From assembly GCA_001247695.2 (NCBI GenBank), contig LGRX02027067.1, positions 1-64,000 of the forward strand: 64,000 bases of DNA, in the 5' to 3' direction. The notes under the pieces were generated by a model that was not told the DNA's origin, made no database searches, and saw only the letters and a program-made list of their open reading frames with translations. Positions within the stretch are counted from its first letter, which is position 1. Each line of letters begins with the position of its first letter. The DNA comes from Cymbomonas tetramitiformis. Lineage: Eukaryota; Chlorophyta; Pyramimonadophyceae; Pyramimonadales; Pyramimonadaceae. Below, piece by piece: positions 1-10,749 of the stretch. The translations under genes and the position numbers were made by a program.

Positions 1-115
1 GAGGCCGAAAGCGTTCATTATTAGCTAATGAACGCCTTCCGCCCCGGTCCAGGCGCGCGTTTCCAGGCGGAAGGCGTTCATTAGCTAATGAACGCCTTCC
101 GCCCATGGACAGGCT
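1..115. repeat. Palindromic repeat pair (GTTCAT..ATGAAC)
   Basis: Two copies of a palindrome whose core is GTTCATTAGCTAATGAAC lie here, each set between GGAAGGC/GCCTTCC arms so the stem is longer than the core. The first copy has a small insertion in the core (ATTATTAGCTAAT). The same core heads every unit of the minisatellite at 1706-2360, so both belong to one repeat family. Function is unknown. Confidence 0.75.
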
Positions 116-1022
116 CAAGACGCGAAAGGGACGTACCGTAGCCTGTACAACAGGTATCTCGCCACCACTGCCGAGGTCATCAATCACTGGCGCTGGCCTC
201 CTGCTTTGCCAGAGAGCAGCTGTAATCGACGCTTTCCACGCCACGTTTACATAGCTCGCTATATAGAATTCCTTGCTTTTTCCTTCTTGTTCTGCCCTAC
301 TTCTCAAACTTTGAAAAGCCGAAAGCCGATTCGTGTGCCTTGGAAGGCTCAGGGTTTCCTCAAAGTTTGCGCTGTCCAGTTCGATTACAGTAAGCTTGTT
401 GTTCCTAAGAGCGACGAAATACAGAATTGGAGTCTGGTTTTCAATTATACTATACGCTACGCGTTTTTCTGGAAGGAGGCTACGTACTGTCTGCATTTAC
501 AGTCGGAGAGGTGTTTTGGGGAAAATTGTAAAACGCTTCTTCAGTCGTTTCGTTTGGGTCATCTGAGTGGATTATCAACTGCAAGGTGTCTGCAGGATCG
601 TCGGTTTCAAGCGTTTTAACAATGCTCCACTTGTTGCCAAGATGTTGCTGAAAAATATGATTATCCCTCAGTGCTTGAAATGTTTCTGCTGTCGCCATAC
701 TGAAATGAGAGAAATTGGCTGTCAACTGTGAAAGGGGTGTGTGTGAAAGAACTTTGAAAAAATGATGTAACTTTAGCAAAATATTGTAAGTCATTTCTGG
801 CGGCTGAAAATGACATGTCAAATATCGATGACAATTTTTGTCAAAAATGACATTTGCTGTCGCTTCCTGATTCGGTCTGTTCAGATCAAGGATATGATTT
901 GAAGATATCCTGGTGTCATTTGCGCTGAAATCGAGAATCGATCGATACAGTAAGATAGAAATTCTCCGTTGACTCGCAAGTCCATATCATTTTCAGAACG
1001 TAAAAAACGGCTTCATAAGCTA
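116..1022. other. No supported gene
   Basis: Open frames exist on both strands (about 206-619 and 480-821), but they overlap each other, have no recognisable domain and show no start context. Part of this stretch may be promoter, 5' UTR or an upstream exon of the DUF7869 gene that follows. I see nothing else here. Confidence 0.5.
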
Positions 1023-1705
1023 ATGACGGCTAATTTCGACGAAAATATGTTTTCTATTCCTTTTGATGAAGGTTGCGAGATTGTCTGCAAACCGTGCCCG
1101 GGAATAGATATTGAAGATTCTATGGAAATAGGGGCTGACTTTTTCAATCATGAGCCAATTCCAAGCACAGCCCCGAGCGCAAATACGCAATTGGTCCTTT
1201 GGAACGCGCCTTTGACGTGTAGATCGGAAGTTAGCTCTAATTCTTCACGCGTTTCCGGGACACGCGCTTTGCGCGAAATTGACTTACAAGAGATAAAAAG
1301 CAGACTTGATACAGAATTTTCAGAGACAAGTTTGGACTTGAGGAATGAAGACCCTTTTGTTTGTTTAAATGGTGAAGTAAACAAGCAGATTGTCGTGCGC
1401 AAACCGTACGAATCCGACATACGCAAGAAACAATATACAGGCATAATTAGTATTAAGCAGCGACGTTTGCAGGCTGACAGTATATCAATGGCAGAAACCA
1501 TTAAGTGCAATTGCAAGTCGCACTGCTGTCTATCTTTCTCATCGGCAGATATTCAGTCTTTTCGCGAAAATATTTTCAGCATGTCGCAAAAAGATAGGAA
1601 GGAATACTTCGTGAAGGACTTGCTAAAAAACAGCTTTCGATCTGAGGACAAGTTCGACTTCAAATACTTTTTGGCCAAGAAGCAGGTATGTTTATTTTTG
1701 AACTC

Positions 1706-2360
1706 GTTCATTAGCTAATGAACGGCCTCTGGCCAAAGCGCGACTCACACATAGACACTTTGGCTGCGGGAACCGTTCATTAGCTAATGAACGGCCTCTG
1801 GCCAAAGCGCGACTCACACATAGACACTTTGGCTGCGGGAACCGTTCATTAGCTAATGAACGGCCTCTGGCTAAGGCGCGACTCACACAAAGACACTTTG
1901 GCTGCGGGAACCGTTCATTAGCTAATGAACGGCCTCTGGCCAAAGCGCGACTCACACATAGACACTTTGGCTGCAGGAACCGTTCATTAGCCAATGAACG
2001 GCCTCTGGCCAAAGCGCGACGCACTTATAGACACTTTGGCTGCGGGAACCGTTCATTAGCTAATGAACGGCCTCTGGCCAAAGCGCGACTCACACATAGA
2101 CACTTTGGCTGCGGGAACCGTTCATTAGCTAATGAACGGCCTCTGGCTAAGGCGCGACTCAAACATAGGCACTTTGGCTGCGGGAACCGTTCATTAGCTA
2201 ATGAACGGCCTCTGGCCAAAGCGCGACTCACACATAGACACTTTGGCTGCGGGAACCGTTCATTAGCTAATGAACGGCCTCTGGCCAAAGCGCGACCCAC
2301 ACACAGACACTTTTGCTGCGGGAACCGTTCATTAGCTAATGAACGGCCTCTGGTCAAAGC
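1706..2360. repeat. 69-bp minisatellite inside intron 1
   Basis: Nine full units and one partial unit recur every 69 bp, with starts at 1706, 1775, 1844, 1913, 1982, 2051, 2120, 2189, 2258 and 2327. Each begins with the palindrome GTTCATTAGCTAATGAAC, followed by a conserved GC-rich stretch. Units differ by only one to four bases, so the array is recent or homogenised. It lies wholly in the first intron of the DUF7869 gene. Because 69 is a multiple of three, long minus-strand frames run through it; I take these as artefacts. Confidence 0.95.
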
Positions 2361-2473
2361 GAAATTTTTCTTGGACCTTGTGATAGATTGTGTATTTAAT
2401 CTTGTTCATCACAGGATTGTGGAATATTGTATCATAAATTTCTATCTAAATTTCATAAAGTACACATTCATGA

Positions 2474-2547
2474 CGTTGGTCGAGTTGGTACGGCGCTAGG
2501 CTATGAACCTCGCACTCGTGGGTTCGATTCCCACTAAGGGTGTAGGT
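2474..2547 (+). repeat. tRNA-like sequence, possible SINE head
   Basis: This holds an A-box-like TGGTCGAGTTGG and a perfect B box GGTTCGATTCC at tRNA spacing. The T arm has a 5-bp GTGGG/CCCAC stem, and an anticodon-like loop reads CTATGAA. The acceptor stem does not pair (CATGACG against TAAGGGT), so it is not a functional tRNA. It sits in intron 1 of the DUF7869 gene directly after the minisatellite. A degenerate tRNA-derived SINE or tRNA pseudogene is the best reading. Confidence 0.45.
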
Positions 2548-5315
2548 TGCGCAGATTTAAGGCGTGGTTTGGAGAGTGCGGACGAGCACGCGACGGCCGT
2601 CCCGCCTGCAGACGTGCAGTGCTGGGGGTGTCTCCCAAGCGTCTTAGATCCAGCCAACCTATAAAAACCCTTATGCGTTTCCTTGGATAATTTGTTAATA
2701 ATTTTTGAGTGACGGTGTCTTTTGTTTTGTAACAGGTGTGCTTTAAGTTCTACTATATGGCTTACGGCATCAGCTACGGGTATCTTCACGACTGTCGGAC
2801 ACGCGTGCTCGAGGGCCGACACACGTTTGTTCATGGATTGACGTACGAGGAGGACAACCGCAAGATTTCCCTGAAACGCGAGTCGGTCGTTGCATGGCTC
2901 AAGAAATACGCCGACGAATACGGACAACACCAACCTGACAAAGAACCGATTCATCTTTCGGATGGATTGACCATCGAAGAGCTGTGGGACGAGTACAACG
3001 AGGGCTTGCAAGAGAATGAGGAGAGGAAAAAATGCTCTCTCAGTTACTTCTACAAAATATTTGACGAAGATTGCAGGAAGTGGCTCAAGATTCCATCGAC
3101 GAACCGATTTTCTCAGTGCGATGTTTGCGCGTCCTTCAAGTTATTGAAGGAAGGCTTAACCAAATCTCAAAAAGGTGAATATTCATGAATAGCTTTGTGA
3201 TGTGTTTATATGCTTATGTAATTTGTTCACTGACCCGAACTTGTGTATCTTGCACAGCGCAATACAACGGGCCTCTCAACAAACATCATGCAATCGCACG
3301 AGCGGAGCGCCAGAAGTTCTACAAACATGGTCGTAAAAAAGCGAATATGACCAAGAGCATTACCATGAACAAATAAACTTGGCATAAGTATGCCTCGGTG
3401 ATCATCGATGGCATGACGCAGTGGACCACCCGACTGCCACACTTTCGACGTATCCCTAAACATCTGGACTCTAATGACTTCCTTGACGTGCACAACATGG
3501 GGAGCATGATCGAGAACGTGGGCCGCTTCATGGATTTCAACTACGCCAACTTCAAGGACGATGCGAACTTCCTTTTCAACGTTTTGCACCGGGATATCCT
3601 CCGCATTCAAGAGCATCGACGCAACGGGGACGGGGAAATTTCATACCCGATGCCGGAAGTATTGTATGTACAGCTTGACAATGTGAGCACCAACAAGAGC
3701 AAGTTGATGTTGGCATACGCAGCTTGGCTGGTGCACACGGACGTCTTTCGCAAGGTGAAACTCAACTTTCTGTTGGTGGGACATACGCACGAGAACATTG
3801 ACCAGATGTTTTCACGCTTCTCCGTGCGTCTACGACGCAAGCAAGCTTGGACGCTCGACGAGATGATAGAGGTCGCACAAGAATGCTTTACGGATGGTGT
3901 AATATGCGAGCACACCGAGAAGATCTTCGACTTCAGCTCTTGGTTTGATGGTCACGTCTTCGATTGCCACAATATTTTGGCACGGCAGGCTTTTAAGTTC
4001 AAGAAGAACGAGCACGGCGAAGTGGGCATGCAGTACAAACAGCATTCCATTTCACCCAAATGGTTACCCGAGACTCCATTGCCAAAGCTTGTTTCTACAC
4101 CCCCTGTCACGGGGCCTGGATACATCAAGCCGATTCCTTTTACCGAAGAAGGCATCGAAAAGCTTGAGCATACGTTACAGGCGTTGAAGGACATTTTGGG
4201 CACAAAGCTCACGGAGGTGCACGAAACGTTTTGGCGCGAGGATGTCATCGAGAAACAGCGCCACCTAACTGCTGGTGGAGAATGTCAAGCGCCCGCGATA
4301 CCCTTCCAGCATCCCGAGAAAATCGCCATCGAGCGCAATGCCACCTTGGTTCGACTGATAGAGGCGCCCGCGTTGGCGATAGAAGCTGCCGGGGCTGCCG
4401 CCGTCCCCGCTATACCGGTGCGCATCCAACGCCGAATTGATCGAGCGCCGATAGAAGTGTACAACGGTAAACGGAAACACCAAGGTCGAGCCCAAAAGCG
4501 AGCAGAGCAGTACGTGGACAACGCCCAGTGGGAGGTCACCTACGGCCAGATGACAGTCGGCAGCTTTGCGGTGGCTCTCGCGGTGGAATCTGAAAACGAC
4601 AAGTTCGCGTTCCGCGTACAACTGAAGCGAAGCGAATGGTCGGATCCGTTGTACTTGGTGAAGGTGGAGGCGCGCTATCCGTCAACTCAACAGCTGCTAT
4701 ATCGCTATTTCCAACCCAAAAAGCACACCGACACCAAGAAGAAGCACCTCGGCAAGCAGCTTGCGAGTCACCCAGGAGCTTTCGCAGCGCCACCGGGGCA
4801 CCGACCGTCTACCGAGACTTTCGATAAGAATGAAATAGTGCTGGCATGGAATGTGGATGCGAATGACCCCGAACGGAGTATACCGAACGAGCAATACGCG
4901 CAGATAGTCGTCGCTTTGCTTGCACAACAATCCAAACGCACGCGCAAGGACCTAGGTGACTTGAATGAATCGGATGATTCCGATGAAGACGAAGCTTTTG
5001 ATAATTGCGTAGCGGTAGCGGTAGCACCTGAAGTGGACGCGTAAAGCAAGACGAAAAAAAAACATGTAAATAATATGTGTATAACGTGTATATAGATTCT
5101 GAGTCAAAAGTTCTTTGCGTTTTCACTCCTCCTAGATTTCGAAAAAGTGCATTTGACCTCAATTTTGTACCATAAAAACCATTAAATCTAATGCACAACC
5201 TGCACTTGCATGTTCTTGACTGTTAAAATGCGGCTTTTTAATCCTATCATGAGGTAAATAAGGCAATATCATTTTCACATGAGAATATCATTTTCATCGA
5301 ATAGTGTGTTAGTAC

Positions 5316-8219
5316 TTGGAGGGGGTATACAGCGATCGGCCGTTGACGTCGCCCTGCAACACCGAGCGTCACCTCAGCGACGGCGACGTCATCGAAGTGC
5401 GCGCCGCTTACGTCAGATGCGAGACGGGGGATCGGACAGACACGCACGTCGCGTACCTCGTGGACGGGGAGGCTCACGCGCGGCTGGTTATGTACGTGGG
5501 GGATCAACACAGTACACCATCCGGATGCACCGCAGCACCTCGCGCAACCCTCTGTACTCGGTAGGCGAAAACATCGTCGGCCGGGCGCTGATCTTCCCTC
5601 TCGCCGAAGATGCCTGGCACGGCGCGGAGCGTACCGATTCTCGGGTGCTGCTGGTAGGATGATTCCGGGATGCACATACCGACTGGAATGCGGGGCGATC
5701 TGAACGGATCGGAGTGGACCAACTGCACCATAAATCTGCAGAACGCGATGATGCGGACGACGGACGGCGCGGTCCGCCCCTTGTCGGCCAGGACGTTGCT
5801 GCGTCAATTTGCCAGCGACCTCGCCAGCGATACCTGCGCGGAGAGCTCCCAAACCTGTTGCGGGTCCATCCTCTCGCAGGCGTTCGGCGGGCCGTCCGTG
5901 ATCACCAGCGATGTTGCGTACGTCTGCGCGGACCCGATCACCCAGGACACCATCGTGGAGAAGGACGCGAACGAGCTGCTCGCGTATCACGGCATACCTT
6001 ACGGCTGCGAGTTGTACAACACGCACCCCCAAACGATGTACGCATGCAGCGCCGCATGCTCCGATGTCCGCTCGCCGCCTCCGCCGTCGCGACCGCCGCC
6101 CTCGTCGCCGCCACCCTACCCCCCCTTGGCACCCGTCCCGCGACCGCCCCCGACTATCCGTCACCGCCGCCCCCTCGACGTCGCCGCCGTCACCCGCGCC
6201 CGTCGCGCCTTCGCCGCCGCCCGTGCCACCGCCCTCCACGCTCGCGTACCCTTCCGATCCGGCCGTACCGTCTCCGTCGCCCGGCTCGCATCCGCCGCCT
6301 TTGCCGTACCCTCCCCCTTCCAAACCGTCGTTATGGTCCCATCCACCCGAGCCGCCCGTACCATCACCGCCGCCGCGCCCTTCGATACCGGGCGCGCCGC
6401 CACCGCCGCCACCGCCGCCTCCTGCGCCTCCCCGCGCCGCCGCTCCCCCGCCGTGCCCTCCTTACACCTTCCCCCCCTTTCCGCCTTCGCCACCGCCCAG
6501 TGCGCACGCTCCGCCGCCGCGTCATCCCGCGCGCCCTCCGCCCGCGAGCCCGCCATTTTGGCCACCACCGCCTTTTCCGCCACCGACATCTCCGCCATCC
6601 CCTCCGCCCAACACCGAAAAGTGCGCCGTGGGGTCGTCCGGTCGTACATCGAGCGCTTGCGCCGCGGAGCAGTACCGTTTCGACGAGGCGCGTTTATGCA
6701 CGGATTCGCGCGTGATGATGGGATCGCGCGTACCGCTGCGAGCCGAGTATGCGGACGCGAAGACCGAAGGCATGGGGGGCGAGATGGTGCTGTTTCTGAC
6801 CCGTGGTTCGAATCTCGCTACGGCACCGCAGCCTGTTGTCGTGAACACCACCGAGGAGCACGCCATCAAAAACTCCATGTTCGCGGACGCGGTGGCCAAT
6901 CTCGTTGTGAACGGCAGTTTCGAAGAGGAGGCCGAGTTCGAAGGCGAGAACGCTAAACGGAGCATCGAACGCACTTGGATGAACGATTTTTGGAACATCA
7001 GCGTGAGCATGGGCGGCGAGTACCATATGCTGCACAACGCGCTCTACCACAATTCCGCGGGAGCCGCCGGCGTATTTTTCGACGCCTACCTGCCGGGCGC
7101 TTCGGACTTTGCGAAGCACTCCATCAGAATGTACGCCAACGCCCTGCGTGCCTGCGAGCGGTGATCATCGGTGTCGCGTACACGGGCAATCGGGTGACGC
7201 AGGGCAAGCATTTGGAGAAGAGCACGTTATGGGGGCTCATCGAACCCGTCATCGAGGAGCAGATGGCCTCCGCGCATAGCGTGTACGAGGTGGCCCACAT
7301 GTTCATGTACGGGCCGGTAAGCGCGGTGCAGGCCTACAAGGACAAGACCACCAGAATCACGCATGTGCGACAAATCTGATATACAAAACAACGTGATGCG
7401 CGAAACGCTCAAGATCGTGCACGCCGTTTCCGGGTGAGCCGACCCTATACTTGTCTTACCCGTTTGTTGCGCCACCTCGGTCTCACGCGCTCACTCGCTC
7501 GACGGTGCAGGTTCGCTCAATTCCCAAACCCGCTGGACGGCAGCTCCATCGGCTGCGATCCGCTATCCGCCGATTGCTCCGCGGGGCCGTACGAGATTGA
7601 CACGTCGCTCAACCTGAACCCGGTGTGCGGCATCACGTACATGCTCAACAGTCCGCGGACCATGGGAACCAAGATCGAAACCGTGTTCGAACAGCAGGAG
7701 ACGGTCGTGAAAAACTTGTTCGGGAAGGCGTCCCCTTCCGTGCTGTCCGACTTGATCGCCGAGTACGACGTGCAGGCGAAACCGACTTCGGTTCTCAAGC
7801 AGGCGGTGACCAAACACATGCTGCTAACGGGAATCACCGCCCCGGATGTGCGCGGACTCGAGACATCGCTGGAACTGCTGGTCAACTTTGTGGTGGACGT
7901 ATCGAACTGCATGACCGATCTTTTCAACATGGGCGTGGGTCAAACCCAGGAGGGTCGCGACTACGAACGCGTGATGGACGACCTGCTGTGGCCGACGGCC
8001 ATCGTCACGCGACATCATGGTCGGAGCACAAGTCTGCGATGCAATACGTTCTTGTCTTGGAAGTTGCGAGCAGTTGGAATGCTTAGAGATGCATGGTCAG
8101 AGAGGACTCGACGTGTCGAAGAGGTTCGGATACAACTCACTATTGTACCGTATTGTGTCCACACTCCACGGGTTAGGTGCGCAAGTGTCACAGTGTCCAC
8201 CGTATGTCGATATCGTCTC
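5316..8219 (+). pseudogene. Proline-rich (SPPP, pherophorin-like) gene, multiply frameshifted
   Basis: A protein can be followed left to right only by changing frame. One segment covers about 5370-5515, the next about 5515-5660, then 5670-6165 (Cys-rich, ending in SPPPPSRPPP). A proline-rich tract follows in two frames to about 6620. An acidic/Asn-rich domain runs 6620-7160, with further pieces at 7165-7350 and 7366-7433. A GT-AG intron lies at 7434-7510 (phase 2, frames agree). The rest is 7511-8010 and, in another frame, 8011-8219. At least six frame changes are needed. The (S)PPP spacer between Cys-containing flanks is typical of algal extracellular-matrix proteins of the pherophorin type; the flanking domains I do not recognise. 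It may be a decayed host gene or sequence with uncorrected indels. Confidence 0.5.
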
Positions 8220-8395
8220 AAGCGCTAGCGGGGCGGGGCAAAAACAAGGCACCCGCGCGCGCGCCAGCCACGGGCGGGGCGATAAAATTTTCCCAGGCCC
8301 GCCAACCGCTGACGAGGCGGAGGGTCAGTCAAAAGTAGCGCCGGCGGCCCATCCGCCGGCGCGCCCGCGCGCTGATTTGCATCCTTGTTCCGGAT

Positions 8396-8458
8396 CCCGG
8401 TTCCCGGATTAAGGATTCCGGATGCTGGATTCCGGAATTCTGGATTCCGGATTCCGTA
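8396..8458. repeat. Degenerate GGATTCCG simple repeat
   Basis: About seven imperfect units of GGATTCCG(G) or its reverse complement alternate over 63 bp. It is a local simple repeat with no evident role. Confidence 0.8.
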
Positions 8459-8493
8459 TCATCATCATTAGAATTACGTCTGAACGTTATGAC

Positions 8494-8595
8494 GTATCGG
8501 CCAGTTCTCTCGCCCGGTTCTTGAAAATGCAATACAACCGTTAGATATCTCCATCCAACGGCATATAACTGGCCGATAAAAGAACTGGCCGATAC
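8494..8595. repeat. 102-bp inverted repeat, MITE-like
   Basis: The ends are perfect 15-bp inverted copies: GTATCGGCCAGTTCT at 8494-8508 and its reverse complement at 8581-8595. A third partial copy lies inside at about 8567. No clean target duplication flanks it, so a MITE is only a possibility; a transcribed hairpin is another. Confidence 0.55.
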
Positions 8596-9042
8596 CTTGA
8601 CGAGTCACCCAAAACAGTTTAAGGGTAGGGGTGAAGGTTTTTAGGTGAAGTCTTCGAGGTTAGGTGAGTCAAAGAAGTAAAGTTTTCGAGAGCTGCAATC
8701 GAGGTGACCTGAGGCCCGAACTCACCTGTGCTAGTGCTGCTGCTGGTTGAGCTGTCAGAAAACTTTAAGGTTCCTGCGCATCGTTTGCGCGGATGTTTGA
8801 ATGCTGCGGAACTTGTCTGTCAGATGTGCCGCTGCACCGTGCTATTTCTCCATTGACCCTTCTCACGCTAAGCGGTTTCCGAAACTCCGTCCTACCAACC
8901 AAGCAGTCATCTCTGCGGAAAGGTGAGCGTAAGGAGACGTGTGTATCGTTGAGCAGGTGCCTCAAGTGCTCTCTATTCAACTTCAACGACTCTAGTATAC
9001 CGAACTTCCGTTGAAGCTCCAATTTGGTTTCCGTTCGAACCA

Positions 9043-10723
9043 ATGACGTCAACCTTTCGAGGAGTATCTGTGCTCTGCGCGTTCGCACTATTTGTGCAGG
9101 CAGTGAACTGCAAGGTGTCCGTGAGTGGAGATACCTTCGAGTACGAATCCTCGGGTCCAAGTAGGCTCACTTTCAGCGACGGGAATACAGTGGTGCAGGG
9201 TGTTGGGGAGAATGCTCAGCATACTTGGAACGTAGCGTACGGAACCAAGGAAGTGGAAGCTAACTCTGGTATTCATGAGTGGAAGGTTAAAATTCTTGAA
9301 TACTACGACGCGGATAACGCGAACGGCTTTGAAGTGGCTATTGGAATCTGTGACCACCGGAGCCATCCGCATGATAGCGGAGCTTTCTGGGGCAGCGCAG
9401 AGTCGTACGCAGTTGTTAGTCAGCTAGGCTGGGCAGTTGCAACTACAGCGCACCGTGATGACATGTCAAAGGAAGCTAACGAAGAAACGGGCTTTAACAG
9501 AGAGTATGGTATGACTTATGGGAAGGATGATGAAATAACTGTCACTCTGGACACAGACGCAAAGACGGTTTCTTTTGCCAAGAACGGTGTTGGCTCTGGA
9601 CTCGTTGGTACAGGCCTCGGTGCCGGTCCTTTTCACTTGGCTGTGGCTCTTGGCGATAGTCTCGAGACTGTCTCCGTGGGCCCTGGCACAGAAGACACTC
9701 CCACGCCCTCCCCTCCGCAAGCTGTTTGGACAGACTACGAAGATGTCGTGTGCAAGATGAAAGGAGGTGACTCTAGCAAAAATGATGATGGAACATATTT
9801 TCGGTACAAAGGCATCTCTCCAAACACCTTGGACGAGTGCAAGCGCCGTTGTCTAGACGCCATAGAACAGCTTACGGACTGCAAAGGTGTTGAATACTAC
9901 GAGGCAACCGGGCGTTGTGACCTCTTCACTGAGAGCTTCACTCACAGCAAATCAAAGTCTGGCAGAACGTGCTCCGCTCTCACCTGTAAGTTTCTTGTGC
10001 TTTTGACCACTCTTCTCGATGCATATATTTTCTAAACGTGTTGTGTTTTGAACAGCCATGTACGTGTACCATAGAGTTGGCATGATAGTTGCTTTTTAAC
10101 CTTAGGTTATGTTAGTTTGTCACAGTTATCACTTGTCGATTACTCCTGCTCTTGCTGTTGATGGTTCATTGTGTGTTCCGATGCAGGGGACGGCGAAGGG
10201 AAATCCTTGGAGTCATACAAATCCGCGTATTCCGCATCCGGCTCATATTCTCTTCTGCTGCAAGGGTCGATTGGAGTCATCGCCGCAGTGTGTGTGATCG
10301 TTGCGGTTGGGTTGCGTCATCGTCGTTTCCCAGCTGAGGATTCCTCCAACGGGTGAGAAAATGCTGCTGCTAGAGCACTGAGTAGGCTGTTACTTGCCTG
10401 AACATGCACTTAACCCACCTGTGAATTTTGTGGCGTATGATAACATTTTTGGAGAGGGTGCGCCTGGCTTCCGACAAGATGGTAGTTGTGTCCCAGATGC
10501 CTACATGCTACACGCTGTCGGGACCAGAGTTGATCACTAGCTCAATTTTACGTATACCAAAACATCTGAGAGATTTCTGACTGACCTGTCAACTGCATAT
10601 GTGCTCCTTTGAACTTGTTGTGCCAAGTGTGGAAGTTGAGCAGTGCAACTGCGGGCTAACTATTTTTTGTTTTGCAGACTCTTCAAAACTGTTTTCGACG
10701 TGGATGAGGACAGTCATATCTGA
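9043..10723 (+). CDS. Signal peptide-SPRY-PAN-transmembrane protein
   Basis: Exons are 9043-9985, 10187-10352 and 10678-10723, with ACCT|GTAAGT, GCAG|, GG|GTGAGA and TTGCAG| junctions and matching phases. If the last intron is retained, an in-frame TGA at 10354 ends the protein. Residues 1-23 are a signal peptide. Residues about 25-210 look like a SPRY/B30.2-type domain (HEWKVKILEY, FEVAIGICD, VSFAKNGVG). A Thr/Pro linker follows, then a PAN/apple-type domain about 228-312 with conserved cysteines (LDECKRRCLD, GRCDLF). Exon 2 gives one transmembrane helix (SIGVIAAVCVIVAVGL) and a short basic tail. It should be a type I surface protein binding a carbohydrate or protein ligand. This is the only clearly intact host-type gene here. 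Confidence 0.8.
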
Positions 10724-10742
10724 AATATGCAGGAGTCGTCTT

Positions 10743-10747
10743 TGTAA
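10743..10747 (+). terminator. TGTAA poly(A) signal
   Basis: TGTAA lies 20 bp after the stop of the SPRY-PAN gene, the position and sequence expected of a green-algal polyadenylation signal. A second lies at 5065-5069, about 20 bp after the DUF7869 stop. The motif is short and could occur by chance; its position in both genes is the argument. Confidence 0.5.
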
Positions 10748-10749
10748 CT

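Larger units (their letters stand above)
1023..5044 (+). pseudogene. DUF7869-type gene, three exons, in-frame stop
   Basis: The gene model is exon 1 1023-1685, exon 2 2736-3174 and exon 3 3258-5044. Junctions are CAG|GTATGT with AACAG| and AAAG|GTGAAT with CACAG|, and the phases agree. Exon 1 could run upstream because the frame is open from 969. Exon 1 ends in a Cys-rich helical segment. Exon 3 holds the core of the DUF7869 family: IIDGMTQ, then QLDNVSTNKS, then VGHTHENIDQMFSR. The C-terminus is acidic. An in-frame TAA at 3374-3376 lies about 10 residues before IIDGMTQ and would remove the whole core. TGTAA follows the stop at 5065. The family's biochemistry is not known to me; its RNase H-like look and repetitive surroundings suggest a mobile-element origin. 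Calling it a pseudogene rests on that one codon. Confidence 0.7.
8220..9042. other. Intergenic stretch with simple repeat and inverted repeat
   Basis: No gene is supported. It holds a run of GGATTCCGG-type units (8396-8458) and a short inverted repeat (8494-8595). The last 200 bp probably include the promoter and 5' UTR of the SPRY-PAN gene. An open frame at 8793-9014 has no support. Confidence 0.6.

Noticed and set aside
1692..2357. Long minus-strand frames encoding a 23-residue repeat (SRALARGRSLANERF..)
   Set aside because: They arise because the 69-bp minisatellite unit is a multiple of three and lacks stops on that strand. The array lies in an intron of a plus-strand gene and has no start or homologue.
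1706..2360. CRISPR array built on the palindrome GTTCATTAGCTAATGAAC
   Set aside because: The sequence between palindromes is identical in every unit, so there are no spacers.
2474..2547. Functional tRNA-His
   Set aside because: The loop could present ATG, but the acceptor stem does not pair, so a tRNA-derived repeat is more likely.
5247..6649. Minus-strand Gly/Ala/Arg-rich frames opposite the proline-rich gene
   Set aside because: They are complements of a GC-rich Pro-codon tract. Plus-strand segments carry Cys-rich and domain-like sequence, which fits coding better.
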